A DNA stretch of 64,000 bases, taken from assembly GCA_964035575.1 (NCBI GenBank), contig OZ037840.1, forward strand, positions 496,001-560,000. Reading direction: 5' to 3'. The translations under genes and the position numbers were made by a program. This DNA comes from Rhynchopus sp. YZ270_cl-10 (lineage: Eukaryota > Euglenozoa > Diplonemea > Diplonemida > Diplonemidae). How positions within the stretch are numbered: position 1 is the first letter of the stretch; every line of letters begins with the position of its first letter. This document shows positions 30,745 through 42,531 of the stretch, one piece after another. The notes beneath the pieces are model-generated. The model searched no databases. It was not told the DNA's origin and saw only the letters and a list, made by a program, of their open reading frames with translations.

Positions 30745-32456
30745 ATTAAATATCTTTTTTTTTTTTCTACACCACAGTTTTGTTGGTTTCTTCCGTCCCA
30801 CACCCGCTGTCATCCCCCTTTTTTTTTGGCAGAGGGTACCTACGCACCTGCACCTGTTGTTTCACGAAATGATCAGCTGAGGTCTTTTTTTAAACTGTGT
30901 ATGCACACGATGCACATTCATGTCCTATATACACCCATTGCCCCCCCTACCCCCTTTTTAAGTTACCTACGTGCACACGAGAGCTTAGATGCTAACCAAA
31001 ACAACCCCTTTTGAGGAGATTGCCCCAATTTTTTTTGTGAATAAGATTGTTGGGGGGCACCACCTTTTTGATTTTTTTTTGGGCCACACAGTGGGGGGTG
31101 GGAGGCATAACGTCTGCAGTAGAGTTGGCCTGTGGGGGTCTTACGGGAAGGGGAGCTAGTGTGCTGGTGTCTTTGCTATCAAGTTTTTGGGCAAATTCCT
31201 TGCATGTGGGATATGGTCTAAGTGATTGTGTGTGTTTGATAACTAATAGGGATAATTCTTGCGCAGAATATGGCCCCAAAATTTTTTTTGTTTTGTGTCG
31301 GTACATTTTTCGCACCCTCTTTACCTTCTTTTCGTTTAGAAAAGAAAGTATATGAAATAGTTTTGTGTGTGTGTGTGTGTGTGTATGTGCTTACAATACG
31401 GAACAGTAGACGTAGAGGCCCATCTTTAAGGGGTGTTTACGCTAAATAACAAATAAAACAAAAAAAAAATCTTCTTATACAACGTAGCAGGGTTTCAAAG
31501 GGGGGTTTTGGGGTAGTGGTGGCTGTGATAAAATGTCCATAACCCATTAATACACATTACAATACAGCTGTATTGGTGATGCGTATAGAATGGATTATGC
31601 TGGATAATTTATTGAAAATAAAAATAAAATACAGCCAGGATTGGGGGGTGGGAGGGCGGCCGCATAGAGAAAAAACGCCTTGGTGCGTTGTGTGTTTTTT
31701 AAATAAGTTATTTTTTTTTTTTTTGGGTAAATTCCTCGGAATTAAATGCTCAGATTTTGTGTGTGTGTGTGTGTGTGAGTCGGTGTCGGCTCGCTCTTTC
31801 AAAGCTTCCTTTTCGGAAGACGCTACACAGGTGTGTCCTGGGGTTGAAACTGATTCACACTTTTCGCGAAAGCCCGCACCGCCTTTATTTTAGAATCGTC
31901 TTTTTTCGTTGTTCCGAACGTAGAAAATATGGGAAAAAAAAGAGAGATCTTAGTTTGGTTGGGTGCCTTCACCTGATCAGTCTTCATAACATATACAATA
32001 AAGTGTTTCTCCCCCGATTTCGTTTTAAAATTATGTTCTTTTTTGCCTTTCATGGTAGCAACAGCACCACTCACAGCAGAGTACACACATAACATATGCC
32101 CGTAAAAGGAGAATGCGTTTTTTTATACTTTGTGATGCTGTGCTTCACAAATGTGTAAATTTGTGTATGGGTTCGTCAAGTCTTTTGTATTGCTCTTGGT
32201 GTGCGTGGTGTGTGCATGGTGCGGAGCGATACAATGGGATGGGGATGTGGATGGGTAGTGTGGTGCCTGCATTGCACGTTGCCTGCAGTAGCATATGGGC
32301 GCAACACTTTGTGTCATGGAAGTGTCTTTGCTTGTGTGCAAGCCTTATGATAGTGTAGGGAACGACAGAAGAGGGGAGAGGAGGGGAGGGAGGGGGTGCC
32401 CTGTGGAGGGTGTGGGGTGTAGCTCTGACTGGGGAGGGGGGGGAGGGAGGAGGGAG

Positions 32457-33545
32457 GTGAAGAGAAGTGTGTGGGATGCAAGGTGGAGGGTTGCAGGCGC
32501 AGACGTGCACCACATGAACAGGACTAGGGTGGTGTGAGGAGAGGGAGGTGTGAGGAGGATGGGGTTGAGGGAAGGTGTGGCTGGTACGTCTGAGACACTG
32601 GCAGGAGTGTGAAGGGGTGGGTGTGGGTGTGGAGACGGCGTGAGGCACTCCCAGCTGCGGGACGGCACAGTCGGGTGTGTTAATGCTGGTGCGCTGTTGG
32701 GATGTTGGGGACACGCTGGTGGGGAGGGGGAGTTCTCTTCACGGTGCCACAACGGATGCTCTGCACCAAGGAGTACCGAAAGTCCCGAATGGCAAAGTCC
32801 AGTGGAACCTGGACCTTAGCCAGGGATGGACGGTTTCCTCACACTTTTTTTTTTATGGGGTGGGTGGGTTGGGATGTGCGTGTCGACAGGAGACGAAGAG
32901 AAACCACTGTGGTGGCTGTGGAGGAAGGTAGATGTGCGTGTTGTGCTTTGTTCTTTGCAGCCCAGAGGGGTCGTGTGGTTGAGACCTGCAGGCAGCGAGG
33001 GTTTGTGTCGTGGGCGGCATGTTTGGCGCAGTCTTCTGGAGCCTGCACCTCTTCGCACGCCATGTGTCGACTGCCGACACCTTGGCAGTGATGTGGTGCA
33101 GACGCTTCTCTCGCCTTCTTGCCTCACCTCCCACACCTCATACACTTGGTACGTTGGGTTGGGCAAGGGTCTTCTTCCTTCTCATATGGGCACCCGTCCT
33201 CTGGCAGGGGTGCGTCATGCACCCTATCTCCGGCCAGTGTCGGGACACCTTCCCGCCTGCATGAGTTGGGACCTTATCACCATTTTCCATCAACCTCATG
33301 AACGCACCGCATAGATGCACCTCACGGTTCATGAACGGTTTGTACCACATGACTACACCGCTTCAGAGAGGACAGGACTAGGGAGAAGAAGAGAACCGGT
33401 TCGAAGGACTCTTACGGAGCACACCCTTTGCTCTAAGTGGGACAACCTGCACGGAAGGTCATCGGAGGTACAGAGGGAGGAAGTGGGAGGGTTTTGGGGG
33501 GTTGAGTGAGCAAGAATGGCGTCGTCGAGCACCGCATGGTGAGTA
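32457..33545 (+). repeat. G-rich segmental-duplication block, copy 1 (parts a-b-c-d)
   Basis: Longest copy of a mosaic shared with 42200-42531 (a,b), 43243-44071 (a,b,c), 48638-49335 (c,d) and 61337-61480 (c fragments), largely above 95% identical by eye. Part c has a strong acceptor-like TTTGTTCTTTGCAG and, about 200 bp later, a donor-like GTACGT. All frames are open because of base composition and no known protein is seen. Unlike the other copies, no intact gene follows. Confidence 0.8.
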
Positions 33546-33956
33546 CGAGGTAGGTTGGGTGGGGTGGGGGTGTCACCTCAACAACGCGCTTACGATGCTG
33601 CAACGTGATGCCCACCCTTGGAAGGCGGTAGCAACGTGAAAGGCTTTGTGCGAGACATGCCACTTCTCTTCTTCTGACGGGTCATGCCTGAGTGATACGT
33701 CTTGAGGAGGTTGGGGTGGGTTAGGGTGGGCATGAAGACGACGTATAGCTGTGTGTGTAGCGTGACAGGTCGAAGGTTGGAGAAGGTGGCGATGCATGCT
33801 GTATGCCATCTTGAGGTGCGGGGGCTGTTGTGTATTGATGGGAGGGTGGGGGTAAGGGTCACTGAAAATCGATAAAAAATAAAAGACATACATGCCATGT
33901 TAAAAGACGTAGTGCACTTCCAGCAGTGCCTTGCTAGACTGCATGACACGGCTGTT

Positions 33957-34496
33957 CTATGCCGTGAGGAAGTGACCCAACTCAGCAAGAACGTCTTCGT
34001 GGTCCTCCTTTTCTTGAACAGCCTCGTAACAGCCGTATCTCCCTTTGCCAGCAGGTCTGTCCGTTCGAACGCCAAGGATGTGAGGTCTCAGAAGCGTAGC
34101 CTGAGTCTTCTCGTTCGTGTCAAACTCGAATGCGTACGTCGTCGACGACACCACTGTGTCATTTCCCACTGCTTGTTCCTGTCTTCGAGACACTTCTTCT
34201 TGAGGATGTTTGCAGCATCCCTCTGGTATAGTCATCTTGTCCATGCATTTAGCACGGCATCGAACGCTGGCAATATGTCCGAACATTGCGTCGTCTCCTT
34301 CAATACAGTATCGCTTCAGGCGCAGGAGACATAATCTTATACACAAATAAGAACATCGACCAAAACCCGTCATCAACCTTTTTCAGGTCCGGGAAGTGAG
34401 CCAGTGTGCTGCTTTCCGTGTTGTCATCTCGTGATGGCTTGAGTGGCATGTAGTTGTCTTCTAACAAACGCTGCACGTCGTTACGTTTTTTAATTA
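33957..34496 (-). pseudogene. hAT transposase relic (central domain)
   Basis: Minus-strand pieces in shifting frames: LLEDNYMPLKPSRDDNTESS, then DDGFWSMFLFVYKIMSPAPE, EGDDAMFGHIAS, DAVLNAWT and YQRDAANILKKKCLEDRNKQ. The order FW..V.KI..P, DGD..MG.I, then a helix ending in an R/K..W motif is that of the hAT transposase core before its zinc/dimerisation part. At least two frameshifts; no N or C terminus found. It abuts module A at 34500. Family call by motif only. Confidence 0.5.
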
Positions 34497-34499
34497 CCA

Positions 34500-34614
34500 G
34501 ATGTAAATCACAAAATGGATGTAGGAGTGCATGGTTGGGGTGTCCACCCACGATACAGCCGGTCATTGTACCAAAGATACACTGTTCACGGGAGGGCTTT
34601 TGTATTTCAAGTCA
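34500..34614 (+). repeat. Dispersed module A, copy 4
   Basis: Near-consensus GATGTAAATCACAAAATGGA to GGGAGGGCTTTTGTATTTCA. Confidence 0.85.
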
Positions 34615-34705
34615 ACTTTTTAAGGGAAAAAGTGGAATTTTAAAAGACGACAAAAAAATATAAAAGGCGTCTTTTGAAAGACATGTTAAAAGACTGGAGG
34701 AGCCT

Positions 34706-34885
34706 TGGGGAGCATACACCGGCATAAACCCGATGCGAGTCGCATTCTCGCATTCTCGCACAAGTCTGGTCTGGCGAAAAATTATCGCACAATTATCACT
34801 CATTAGCACTCACTCTCGCACGACCAAAACCCTTCTACGTGAGCGATAATGATTATCGCATGCGACTCGCATCGAGTGTATGCTT
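34706..34885. mobile_element. 180-bp inverted-repeat element inside a 10-bp array
   Basis: Ends AGCATACAC..CGATGCGAGTCGCAT and ATGCGACTCGCATCG..GTGTATGCT. A degenerate unit of the neighbouring 10-bp array (GGAGCCTTGGGG) lies on its left, so it inserted into or next to that array. Confidence 0.7.
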
Positions 34886-35050
34886 AGGGAGCCTTAGGGA
34901 GCCTTAGGGAGCCTTAGGGAGCCTTAGGGAGCCTTAGGGAGCCTTAGGGAGCCTTAGGGAGCCTTAGGGAGCCTTAGGGAGCCTTAGGGAGCCTTAGGGA
35001 GCCTTAGGGAGCCTTAGGGAGCCTTAGGGAGCCTTAGGGAGCCTTAGGGG
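34883..35050 (+). repeat. 10-bp tandem array (GGGAGCCTTA)n containing TTAGGG
   Basis: About 17 perfect units; each junction reads TTAGGG. The period is 10, not 6, and the array is internal. Confidence 0.95.
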
Positions 35051-35291
35051 GTGTCCGGGAGATCTGAGATAGATAGAGATTACCTAAAAAGACCCGCGAG
35101 GGGCGAACAGCAATGAAAAATGATAAACAGAGAAGGAAGCGGGGATACGTTTTATCTCGAAAAGAGGCGCCACGATGAGGGGGGGGCGAATGTGGAGGCC
35201 GGATGACCACCACGCTGTGCGTTGAGCATGACTGCAGACAAAATGGCGGAGATGAAGCAGATGGTGTCTGCGACATGCAGGAAGCGGAAGG

Positions 35292-35582
35292 ATGGTCTGG
35301 CGGGCGAAGTGCCCTAAGTTCATCAATGACCAGCTGATTGAGACGATGATGGTTATGGCGAGGGCAACTCCGAAGGACGTTTTTTTTTGGATATTGGGAG
35401 TACCTTCCAAGAATACACAACACAACCCAGAGATGTCGAATGGAGGAATAATCCCGACACCATCCACCTCTACACCCGTACAGACTACTGTGGAAGTGGA
35501 GACATCGGTGATGAAGATCTATAGTTTGGAAATTGTGAGATCAGAACAATTTCAAAATTCCAAATTCAAAAACAAAAATTAA
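35292..35582 (+). CDS. Short unidentified ORF, possibly a gene remnant
   Basis: 96 codons from ATG 35292. The middle reads like protein (CPKFINDQLIETMMVMARAT, DVFFWILGVPS). Just upstream another frame (35232, MTADKMAEMKQMVSATC) also looks coding, so this may be a frameshifted remnant. The tail runs into A-rich low-complexity DNA. No family recognised. Confidence 0.25.
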   Translation: MVWRAKCPKFINDQLIETMMVMARATPKDVFFWILGVPSKNTQHNPEMSNGGIIPTPSTSTPVQTTVEVETSVMKIYSLEIVRSEQFQNSKFKNKN

Positions 35583-35914
35583 AAACAACTTTTGTATTTT
35601 GTGTATTCCCGAACCAAAATACTGAGGTATAAGGTACCAAATTCTCACACGAACATCGGCATTACGACATTCACCCACCAGTTAAAGGGAAATCACTGAA
35701 GATGTCCACCCTTTTGAATACAACTGTATGATTCTTAGGACTGAAACAGGGTTATTGTCAGAGGCCAATCTACTGAAGTTTCCACCACAACCACAAAACG
35801 GAGTGAACAAAAAGCCAATGATACGACACCAAGCCTCAACGGTCGCAGGCATCCAGAAATAAAAGCAAAGCCACTGAAGGACAGCGGGAAAAAAAACAGG
35901 GCAGGGAAACAGCT

Positions 35915-38900
35915 TTAATGAAAAACTTGATGAACACACAGAAGGTAATAATCTAGTCGGCTATCGTCCGTCCACACAAAACCGCCACCGGCGACCCCCA
36001 CGCCGTCCAACGGGGGGTCGGCCCAGTCTTGCTCGGCGGTGCCCCAGCGTGACAGCTCGTCCGCCGGCATACGGTCCGTCGCGATCCAGCGCGACAACAT
36101 ACCCGCACCCGCACCGTCCGCGACCCGGAACAGGTTCTCCAGGACCGTGTTCCCCAACCTGACTGCACAGTGGCCCTTCTCCAGCACGGCAACCACAGCG
36201 GCATTGTCCCCGACCACCAGAATCTTGCGGGAGCCACGGACAGCATGCAGCATGCCCCAGGCCATCTCCCGTAATTCCAAAAAGGAAAATGTACTCGACC
36301 GCGGACCATGGACCCCACTTCCGGAAAGCGCGCTCGCCGGAAATTGTCCGCACAATAAACCCCCACCCCTAGGCATACTTGTCCTCCCATATGGGGAAGC
36401 CCATAAATTATGGGGAGATATGGGGGAAATATGGGGGAAATATCCTATAGAACTCCCCTACCCTCGACTTACAAAGTTACTACAGTGAAATCCAATACAA
36501 ATACCCCCATATTCCCCCATATTTGATGAAAAACCCCCATATGGGGCCCGATATTTTGGGCCCCATATTTCCCCCATATCTATATATGGGGGGACAAGTA
36601 TTCCTAGCCTAGTTAGTCGTAAGGCTAGGGGAATGCGTCGGAGTACATCACCGCATCACACCCCGCCTCCGGCGACAGCTTCCACCTGGGGACGCGCCAC
36701 ACATCCGGCAACAAACACCCGCAAGTCCGTCCGCATGCCCGCAGAGATCTGCACCTGGTCGTCCCAGTCGATGGCGCCCGCAGACACCTCGGCGCCCCGT
36801 GCCCGAATCCACGCCAACATGTCGCACACTGCAGAACCGGTCACCCATCGCATACGTCGCCCAGATGACGGCCCCGATACCTTTCCACACGTCGCGCAGC
36901 GAGGGACCCGACGCCGACAGCAAAGCGTCCATCACGACACGGGCCTTCCGACGCCACTCCCCCGGCAGCCGCATGCTGCGCCCCCGCAAATCCCACTCAA
37001 TCCCTGAGTACACACACACACCTGCACCGGTGAGAGCGTCGACTTCGCGTGGTTCACCTCAGCGCCCACTTCGTCCGCTCGTCACAAAAACCCCCGAAGC
37101 CTCGCAGACGCCTGATCCGCCAACTTCCCCAAAGTGAGGTTGTCGTCGATCCACGCAGCAGCACACACACCCGCCATGTCCCCGAGAAGCCCCAGCGACG
37201 TCTCCTGCGCAATCACCGCCGCCCACGACCACCCCATCGCCATGCGGGTAAGCTGCATGCGACGCGCACCCTGACGCACACAAAAAAACTGCCCCACCTC
37301 CGCGGACAAGGGGAACTGCCAAAAGAACCCTTTAAAGTCCGCCACGACCGCATGCGTGGCGCCTCCGCGGAAGATGAGCTCCGACAGCTCGTAGGGCGTA
37401 GGGCTGAACTTAGGCGGGGAGTGCATCGCCGTGTTCAGCGGCCGTGCGTCAACGATGAGACTCATCTTGCCGTTCGTCTTCGCCAGCGGAAACACAGACA
37501 GACCACACACCGACGGGAAAGCCCGCTTCTCCGTACGCAAAACACCACTACTCACGCACGCCTTCAACATGTCGTCCTGGAGCTTGGAGGGAGGCCCGGC
37601 ATCGTCGCCCCTGACCCCGTCAGCTGCACGGAACGTCGCGATGTCGTCAAGCATCGCGAACAGCGCAGCCTTCGCCGGCACCAGACGGTGCAGCGCCCCC
37701 AAGTCGATCAGGCCCACAGGGAAGGAGTCAAGCACCTGACGCTTCGCACCCGATGGCACAGCCCAAACCCCAGCGACGTCGTCCACTATCATGTGCGGGG
37801 GCGACGCAGACGCCTCGATCTCCAGGTCCACATCGTCACCACCCACCTCACGCACATACTCCCCCAGTGGGCACGGAACAACCACCCTACACCCAACCCC
37901 CCTGCAGCGCCTGCTCCCGTGCCTTCCTGCGGTCTGCCTCGGCGGTACTCATCATGTACCTCCGCGTCTGCTTGCCGCTGGCGTGGCGGAGAGCGCTCTG
38001 CAGCCCGTCCAGCTCCATCCCCCACTTCTGCAGCACCTGCGCCGACCCCCTGCGCAGAGAGTGCGCCCAGGACCCCGCGGGCAGCCGCGCCACAACCCGC
38101 TTGAGGCCTGGTACTCCGTCTCTGTGGCCGCGAAGAGAGGTGTGTCCGGACCCGTCGCGCTGCACCGCTGCCACGCCACCCGACACGTCAACTCCCCTGG
38201 CGGCAGGTACACCACCGGCGACCACTGGCGCTGCTGCTTCTCCTTCAGCGCCAGTGGTCGCGCCACCTCCAGCCCCGGCTTTACCCCCTCGTCGTATACC
38301 AACGTCAGGTCGCGCACCAGCAGGTATCACACGTCAGACATCCGGGCTCGCACGACCCACACCAACGCAACGAACGTGCACTCGCGGTCGCACCCCTGCT
38401 CCAACGCCTCTACCGTGCTCTGCACTGCTGCGGTGTCCACTGGAGGCGCCTGGCGGAGACGTAGAAGCGTGCCGAACTTCGTGAGCGCCCGTCGTGTCGC
38501 CAGCACCCGTTTGGTGCGTGCCCCCACGACCCCTTCCGCCAGAGGCGGAGAGGGCTGCCGCAGTATCCCGCCACGGTCAGGAGCGACACTCCTTCCAGCC
38601 TCGACCACAGGAACTTCACCACGGCATGGTCGACCGGCAGCGTCGGAGCCTCTGCGACGTACGCACGGAACGCCCTGAGCATCCAAGAACGCGCTCCGGC
38701 GGTCCTAGGACCCACGCAATACGTGTGAGCCTCTTCCCAGGGGACCAGCTTGCGTACGGCTTGTCCCAACTGCTTCGGGTCGCGAATCCGAAACAGCTTG
38801 TCGTCCACGGCGGTGCGCGCGGCCGCTGAGTTCGCCGGCTTCACCTTGACGGCCGGACGGAGGGCTGCGCGGAGGCTCGACACTAGCCCCCTCCCGGATG

Positions 38901-39423
38901 GGAGGGGGAAGGGGTGGGGAAACGGAGATGTTGGTCTTGGGAGGGTTGTGGGGGGGAAGAGCGCCAAACGGGTTGGGGAACCCAGTCGCGCTCCGCCCGG
39001 CCCCGTCACTCCTTTCGCGGGCGGAAGTTCTGACGGCCCGAAGCCGGCCGCCCTGCTTGCCGCCACCGTTTCCCGAATCCTGCGCAGGACCACGAAACCA
39101 CCCCGAAGAAGACGACATCGCCTTCGCGTTAGCGGCCGCCTTACCCGCCACCATGCTAGCAGCGTACGCCGCCCTCCGGTCCGCCGGCCACACCTTCGAC
39201 CTGAGGGCGAGGGCCCCAGCCCGGTCGCTGGTTGCACGCAGCTCCTAGAAAGCCAGGGCGTCCCCAGCACACCCAACGTCTCGGACAGGGTCCCCCCGCA
39301 CAACACACATGCGCACACAGGTCGACCATCGATGTTACTGTGAACAAACCAGCGTGCCCAATGCAGGCGTAAGCCTTGAATGGTAAAGCATGGAATAACA
39401 AGGGATCGATTCTCCCAGATCAC
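35915..39423 (-). mobile_element. Fossil tyrosine-recombinase retrotransposon (DIRS/VIPER type)
   Basis: Minus strand, GC-rich against AT-rich flanks. In transcription order: a Pro/Arg-rich gag-like part and recombinase N-terminal part (about 39.4-38.4 kb), tyrosine-recombinase catalytic part (38.4-37.9 kb, with HSLRRG and a following RHASG..Y pattern), reverse transcriptase (37.89-37.0 kb, with VVADFKG and WIDDN), and RNase H (36.4-35.9 kb). Recombinase before RT-RNase H is an order known in VIPER-like elements. It is broken, with several interruptions, and carries a nested inverted-repeat element (36366-36606). I could not find the terminal repeats, so the outer limits are approximate. Still-open blocks suggest moderate age. 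A GC-rich minus-strand stretch at 39.5-39.9 kb may be an extension. Confidence 0.75.
36366..36606. mobile_element. 241-bp inverted-repeat element nested in the retrotransposon
   Basis: Ends CATACTTGTCCTCCCATAT and ATATGGGGGGACAAGTAT; the interior is built of ATATGGGGGAA / CCCCCATAT repeats. CCTAG occurs on both sides. It interrupts the RNase H part, so it is younger than the retrotransposon. Confidence 0.75.
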
Positions 39424-40528
39424 TTTGTTGGTTTACTGCCTGGGAAGGATGGTGGGGGGGCGGGTTTGCCTGTTTCGATGCATGTACCCCTATCCGGGAT
39501 AGGTGATACAAAGCGTTATGTACGCTCTCCAGCGCTCCTGCAGTGACCGATTGTCTTGGTCAAAAACATCCCCAACTTTGGTTGTCGCAGACCTACGTCA
39601 TGACGGCAGCGAGTGATCCAGGAGCTGCGTCTTTTGCACGCAGTTCCCGCACCTCGAGAGTCTGTGCGTTGCGCATGCTTCGTGTCGGATGGGTAACCCG
39701 TCGTCGTCGGAGTGGTGCGCAAAGCAGCAATGCATCCTCGGTCTGCCTGGGCATTCTTCGAGCAGGCATCACATCTCGTCTTCCGGGCACACAGATCGCA
39801 CATTGAAAAATAGGGATCACTCCTCCAGCCTTCACGGGTGCGTCCCTCGGTCCCGCATACTCATGATATCGGTAGCGAGCATGCACACGATGTCTCCTGT
39901 TCATCCCGCTGGAGGCATGTAGCGCCTCCTACCCCTTTCTGCCGGGGGGTATGCCGTCTCAGTAGAATACTCCCTCCCTCCATCCACCCCTCGCCCTATC
40001 ACATCCAAGAAGCTCCACCTCTGACATGCCTCCTGCTGCGCTTCCTGCCTGGGAAGCGATTCTGTCAGACTCCTCTTAATTCTTCAGGTGATGGCTTCAC
40101 ACGCAGTTGGGAAGACTGCTTTGAGTATCACGACCCTACCGTCTAGATTATCTAAACCTACGCCAGCAAAAGGTGTTCCCGACCACTGTACATCTGCTAG
40201 CTAGGTGCTACATGGTGCTTACGAAAGGCCCGAACCCTTCCCCCAAGGGTTATGCAAGAGAATCCCTTTCATCCACGTCGCTTCAGCAGGTTTGTGTAAT
40301 AGCGGAGAGAGGCCAGCACAGATGGGCAGAGGAGGTTAGAACCCTCAGGGTGAAGAACTCCCCTTAGCCCCAAGGGATGGGCTTTCAGGAGGCAGCGCGA
40401 TTAGTTTCCTGTGTCGCTGTCCTTTTGCATCGTCAGGTACGAAGTCTCTAGGACAGGCTAATGGGTTTTATGTGCCGTCCGTCAACTCTTGGTTTCCCCT
40501 TTGGTATTCTTATGATGTTGCTTCTGCC

Positions 40529-40640
40529 GATGTACATCACGAAAATGGAGGACTGCAGAGGGTTCGGGGGTGTCCACCCACGGTGCGGTCATTGTACCAA
40601 GGTACACTGTTCACGAGAGGGGTTTTTGTATTTCAGGTGA
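40529..40640 (+). repeat. Dispersed module A, copy 5
   Basis: GATGTACATCACGAAAATGG to GAGAGGGGTTTTTGTATTTC, followed within 40 bp by module E. Confidence 0.75.
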
Positions 40641-40669
40641 ATTTTTTTTGGCAGAGTGGCGCTTTTTTT

Positions 40670-40736
40670 GTTCATCCGGATGGCTCGCATCGTACAAGTG
40701 AGTCAGTCGGAGGTGTGCCTGTATCAACTATTCCTT
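40670..40736 (+). repeat. Dispersed module E, copy 1
   Basis: Consensus TTTCATCCGGATGGCTGGCA, TCGTACAGTGGGTCAGTCGG, AGGTGCCTGCA, ACTATTCC. Others at 46842, 51975, 54376 and 63601, all plus. Confidence 0.75.
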
Positions 40737-41030
40737 TCTTGTTCAGCCCTGCTGTGTCGACTACTGCATGGTGCCGAAAGATGACCCATATCCCATATCC
40801 CACATCCTTGATCACATGACGAGCCCTCGTTGTTAGTGCAAGGCAACATGCTGGGTGTCCATGTTGTGTTGATGCATTGGTGTGCTTCGACACTAACTTC
40901 GTTCCCGGTCGTGCATTCGCTGGAACACAATGAGCGCAACGGAGCAGGGCGTGGCCCTCGAACCGGAGGTCCGTATTTCTTCCAAAAAACCTGGTAAAAT
41001 GGTGTTACCGAACAACTGTCTGGGAAATGT

Positions 41031-41935
41031 CAAGGACATGTCAAGGACCTGTCAATATAGGGGGCACAGCCCTTAAGGAAATCCTTAAGGACCCTCTGTA
41101 ACGCTCGTGTTTTTTCAAGAATTTTTTGAAAAAAAGTCATAAAACCCGCCAAGGTGGGTCTACCTGGTCCCAAAGTGGCCTAAAATTCGTCGATTCTGCC
41201 CAATGAAACCCCAAACAACCAAAACTGAGCGTTTATTTTCGAAAAAAAATCACTTTTTTTTCGAAAAAACGGCTCCGAAAATAGTAAGATTTTAGTAAGA
41301 TTTCCTCTAGGAATGTAACGCTTTCAAAAAAATGGATCCGGGAGCACAGTTTTTCTTCTAAGGTGCCGAAAACCACCCCACGTCCCCTCCGGTGAGGTCC
41401 GGCAGTGGAAATATGTGGGTTTCGAAGCTTTTGGGCGTCCAGATTGGGGCCCGAGCGTGTATTTGAGTGGATGAGACAGAAAAGGGGGCAGTTTTTACCT
41501 CGTTTTTTAGGCCTTTTCGTCACTCCAAAACCCAAAAATCGCCCACAAAACGTCCATAGAAGGCACCAATACCCCCGGGGTTGATCTTAGATACCTTATG
41601 GGGGTTGAAAAATCGTATTTACAACCATTTTCTGGTCGATTTTGGTGCCCGGAGGTCCAAATAGAAAGTGTGTAACGGTTGTGTAACGGTTGGCCCCTCC
41701 CGGCTAAAATGTGGTTTTTGTGTATACTAAGGGGGGGGGTGTGTCATTTTATATTTTGCAGGCTATTTTTGTGTGTATTTACGTATGTATCAACAACTTG
41801 TCCATTTTGGCAAAGTGACCAAAAATGCAAATGCCGGGATTTTTGGACGATTCATTTTTCCCGGCCAAAAAACCCACACAAATTATAAAGTGACACCCTC
41901 TTGTGTCAAGGACATGTCAATATAGGCCCCCTCCG
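41031..41935. repeat. 0.9-kb block flanked by direct repeats
   Basis: TGTCAAGGACATGTCAATATAGG-type sequence lies at both sides (about 41029-41075 and 41906-41930). The inner DNA has a short 13-bp doublet (GTGTAACGGTTGT) and no coding. Could be an insertion with long duplications or a repeat-mediated expansion. Confidence 0.4.
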
Positions 41936-42199
41936 GAACACCATAAAAGAAAATAATTGAGTCGGACCAAAGTTCCTGAAGACCCCATCTGTGGCCAGTC
42001 AAATAAAGCGGGGTTTAGATGATTAGGGGGGCAACCGCCAATTATCCAGTGGAAAACCGTCATTTTTTTAAAGGTCAGACCAAGGGGGTTAACTGTCCCT
42101 TGCCACACTCAAGGGGGATGAGGTGTGCCGTCTGTATTTACTCCCGTTGGCCAGAGGGGTATGCGGGACAATTAGTTGTAGTACTCAGGGAGTTAAACG

Positions 42200-42531
42200 T
42201 GCGGCAGAGGTGTGAGGAGGATGGGATTGAGGGAAGGTGTGGCTGGTACGTCTGCGAGACTGTCAGGAGTGTGAAGGGGTGGGTGTGGGTGTGGAGACGG
42301 CGCGAGGCACTCCCAGCTGCGCGACTGGCACAGTCGGGTGTGTTAATGCTGGTGCGCTGTTGGGATGTTGAGGACACGCTGGTGGGGAGGGGGAGTTCTC
42401 TTCACGGTGCCACAACGGATGCTCTGCACCAAGGAGTACCGAAAGTCCCGAATGGCAAAGTCCAGTGGAACCTGGACCTTAGCCAGGGATGGACGGTTTC
42501 CTCACATCTTTTTTTTAATGGGGTGGGCTGA
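42200..42531 (+). repeat. Segmental-duplication block, copy 2 (parts a,b)
   Basis: Matches 32535-32865 closely and diverges abruptly after the T run at 42510. Confidence 0.8.

Larger units (their letters stand above)
28643..32456. other. Intergenic repeats
   Basis: Module B copy, a large repeat composite (29149-30744), two GT microsatellites (31362-31384, 31758-31777) and AT-rich DNA between. No gene seen. Confidence 0.6.
39424..42199. other. Intergenic; modules A and E and a 0.9-kb flanked block
   Basis: No gene recognised. At 39.5-39.9 kb both strands are partly open but no motif stands out. The rest is described in separate entries. Confidence 0.5.

Noticed and set aside
32702-33314. Overlapping ORFs in the duplicated G-rich block (130-180 codons, several frames)
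   Set aside because: All frames are open through low stop content; between copies the frames are not preferentially conserved and no motif is recognised.
34883-35050. Telomere or chromosome-end sequence
   Set aside because: TTAGGG occurs only as part of a 10-bp unit and the array is internal with complex sequence on both sides.
37049-38678. Long plus-strand ORFs at 37.0-38.7 kb
   Set aside because: Antisense of the GC-rich retrotransposon; no recognisable protein.
39385-39412. tRNA-like T arm (GGGATCGATTCTCCC)
   Set aside because: No matching acceptor, D or anticodon arm upstream, and the T-loop lacks the usual TTC.
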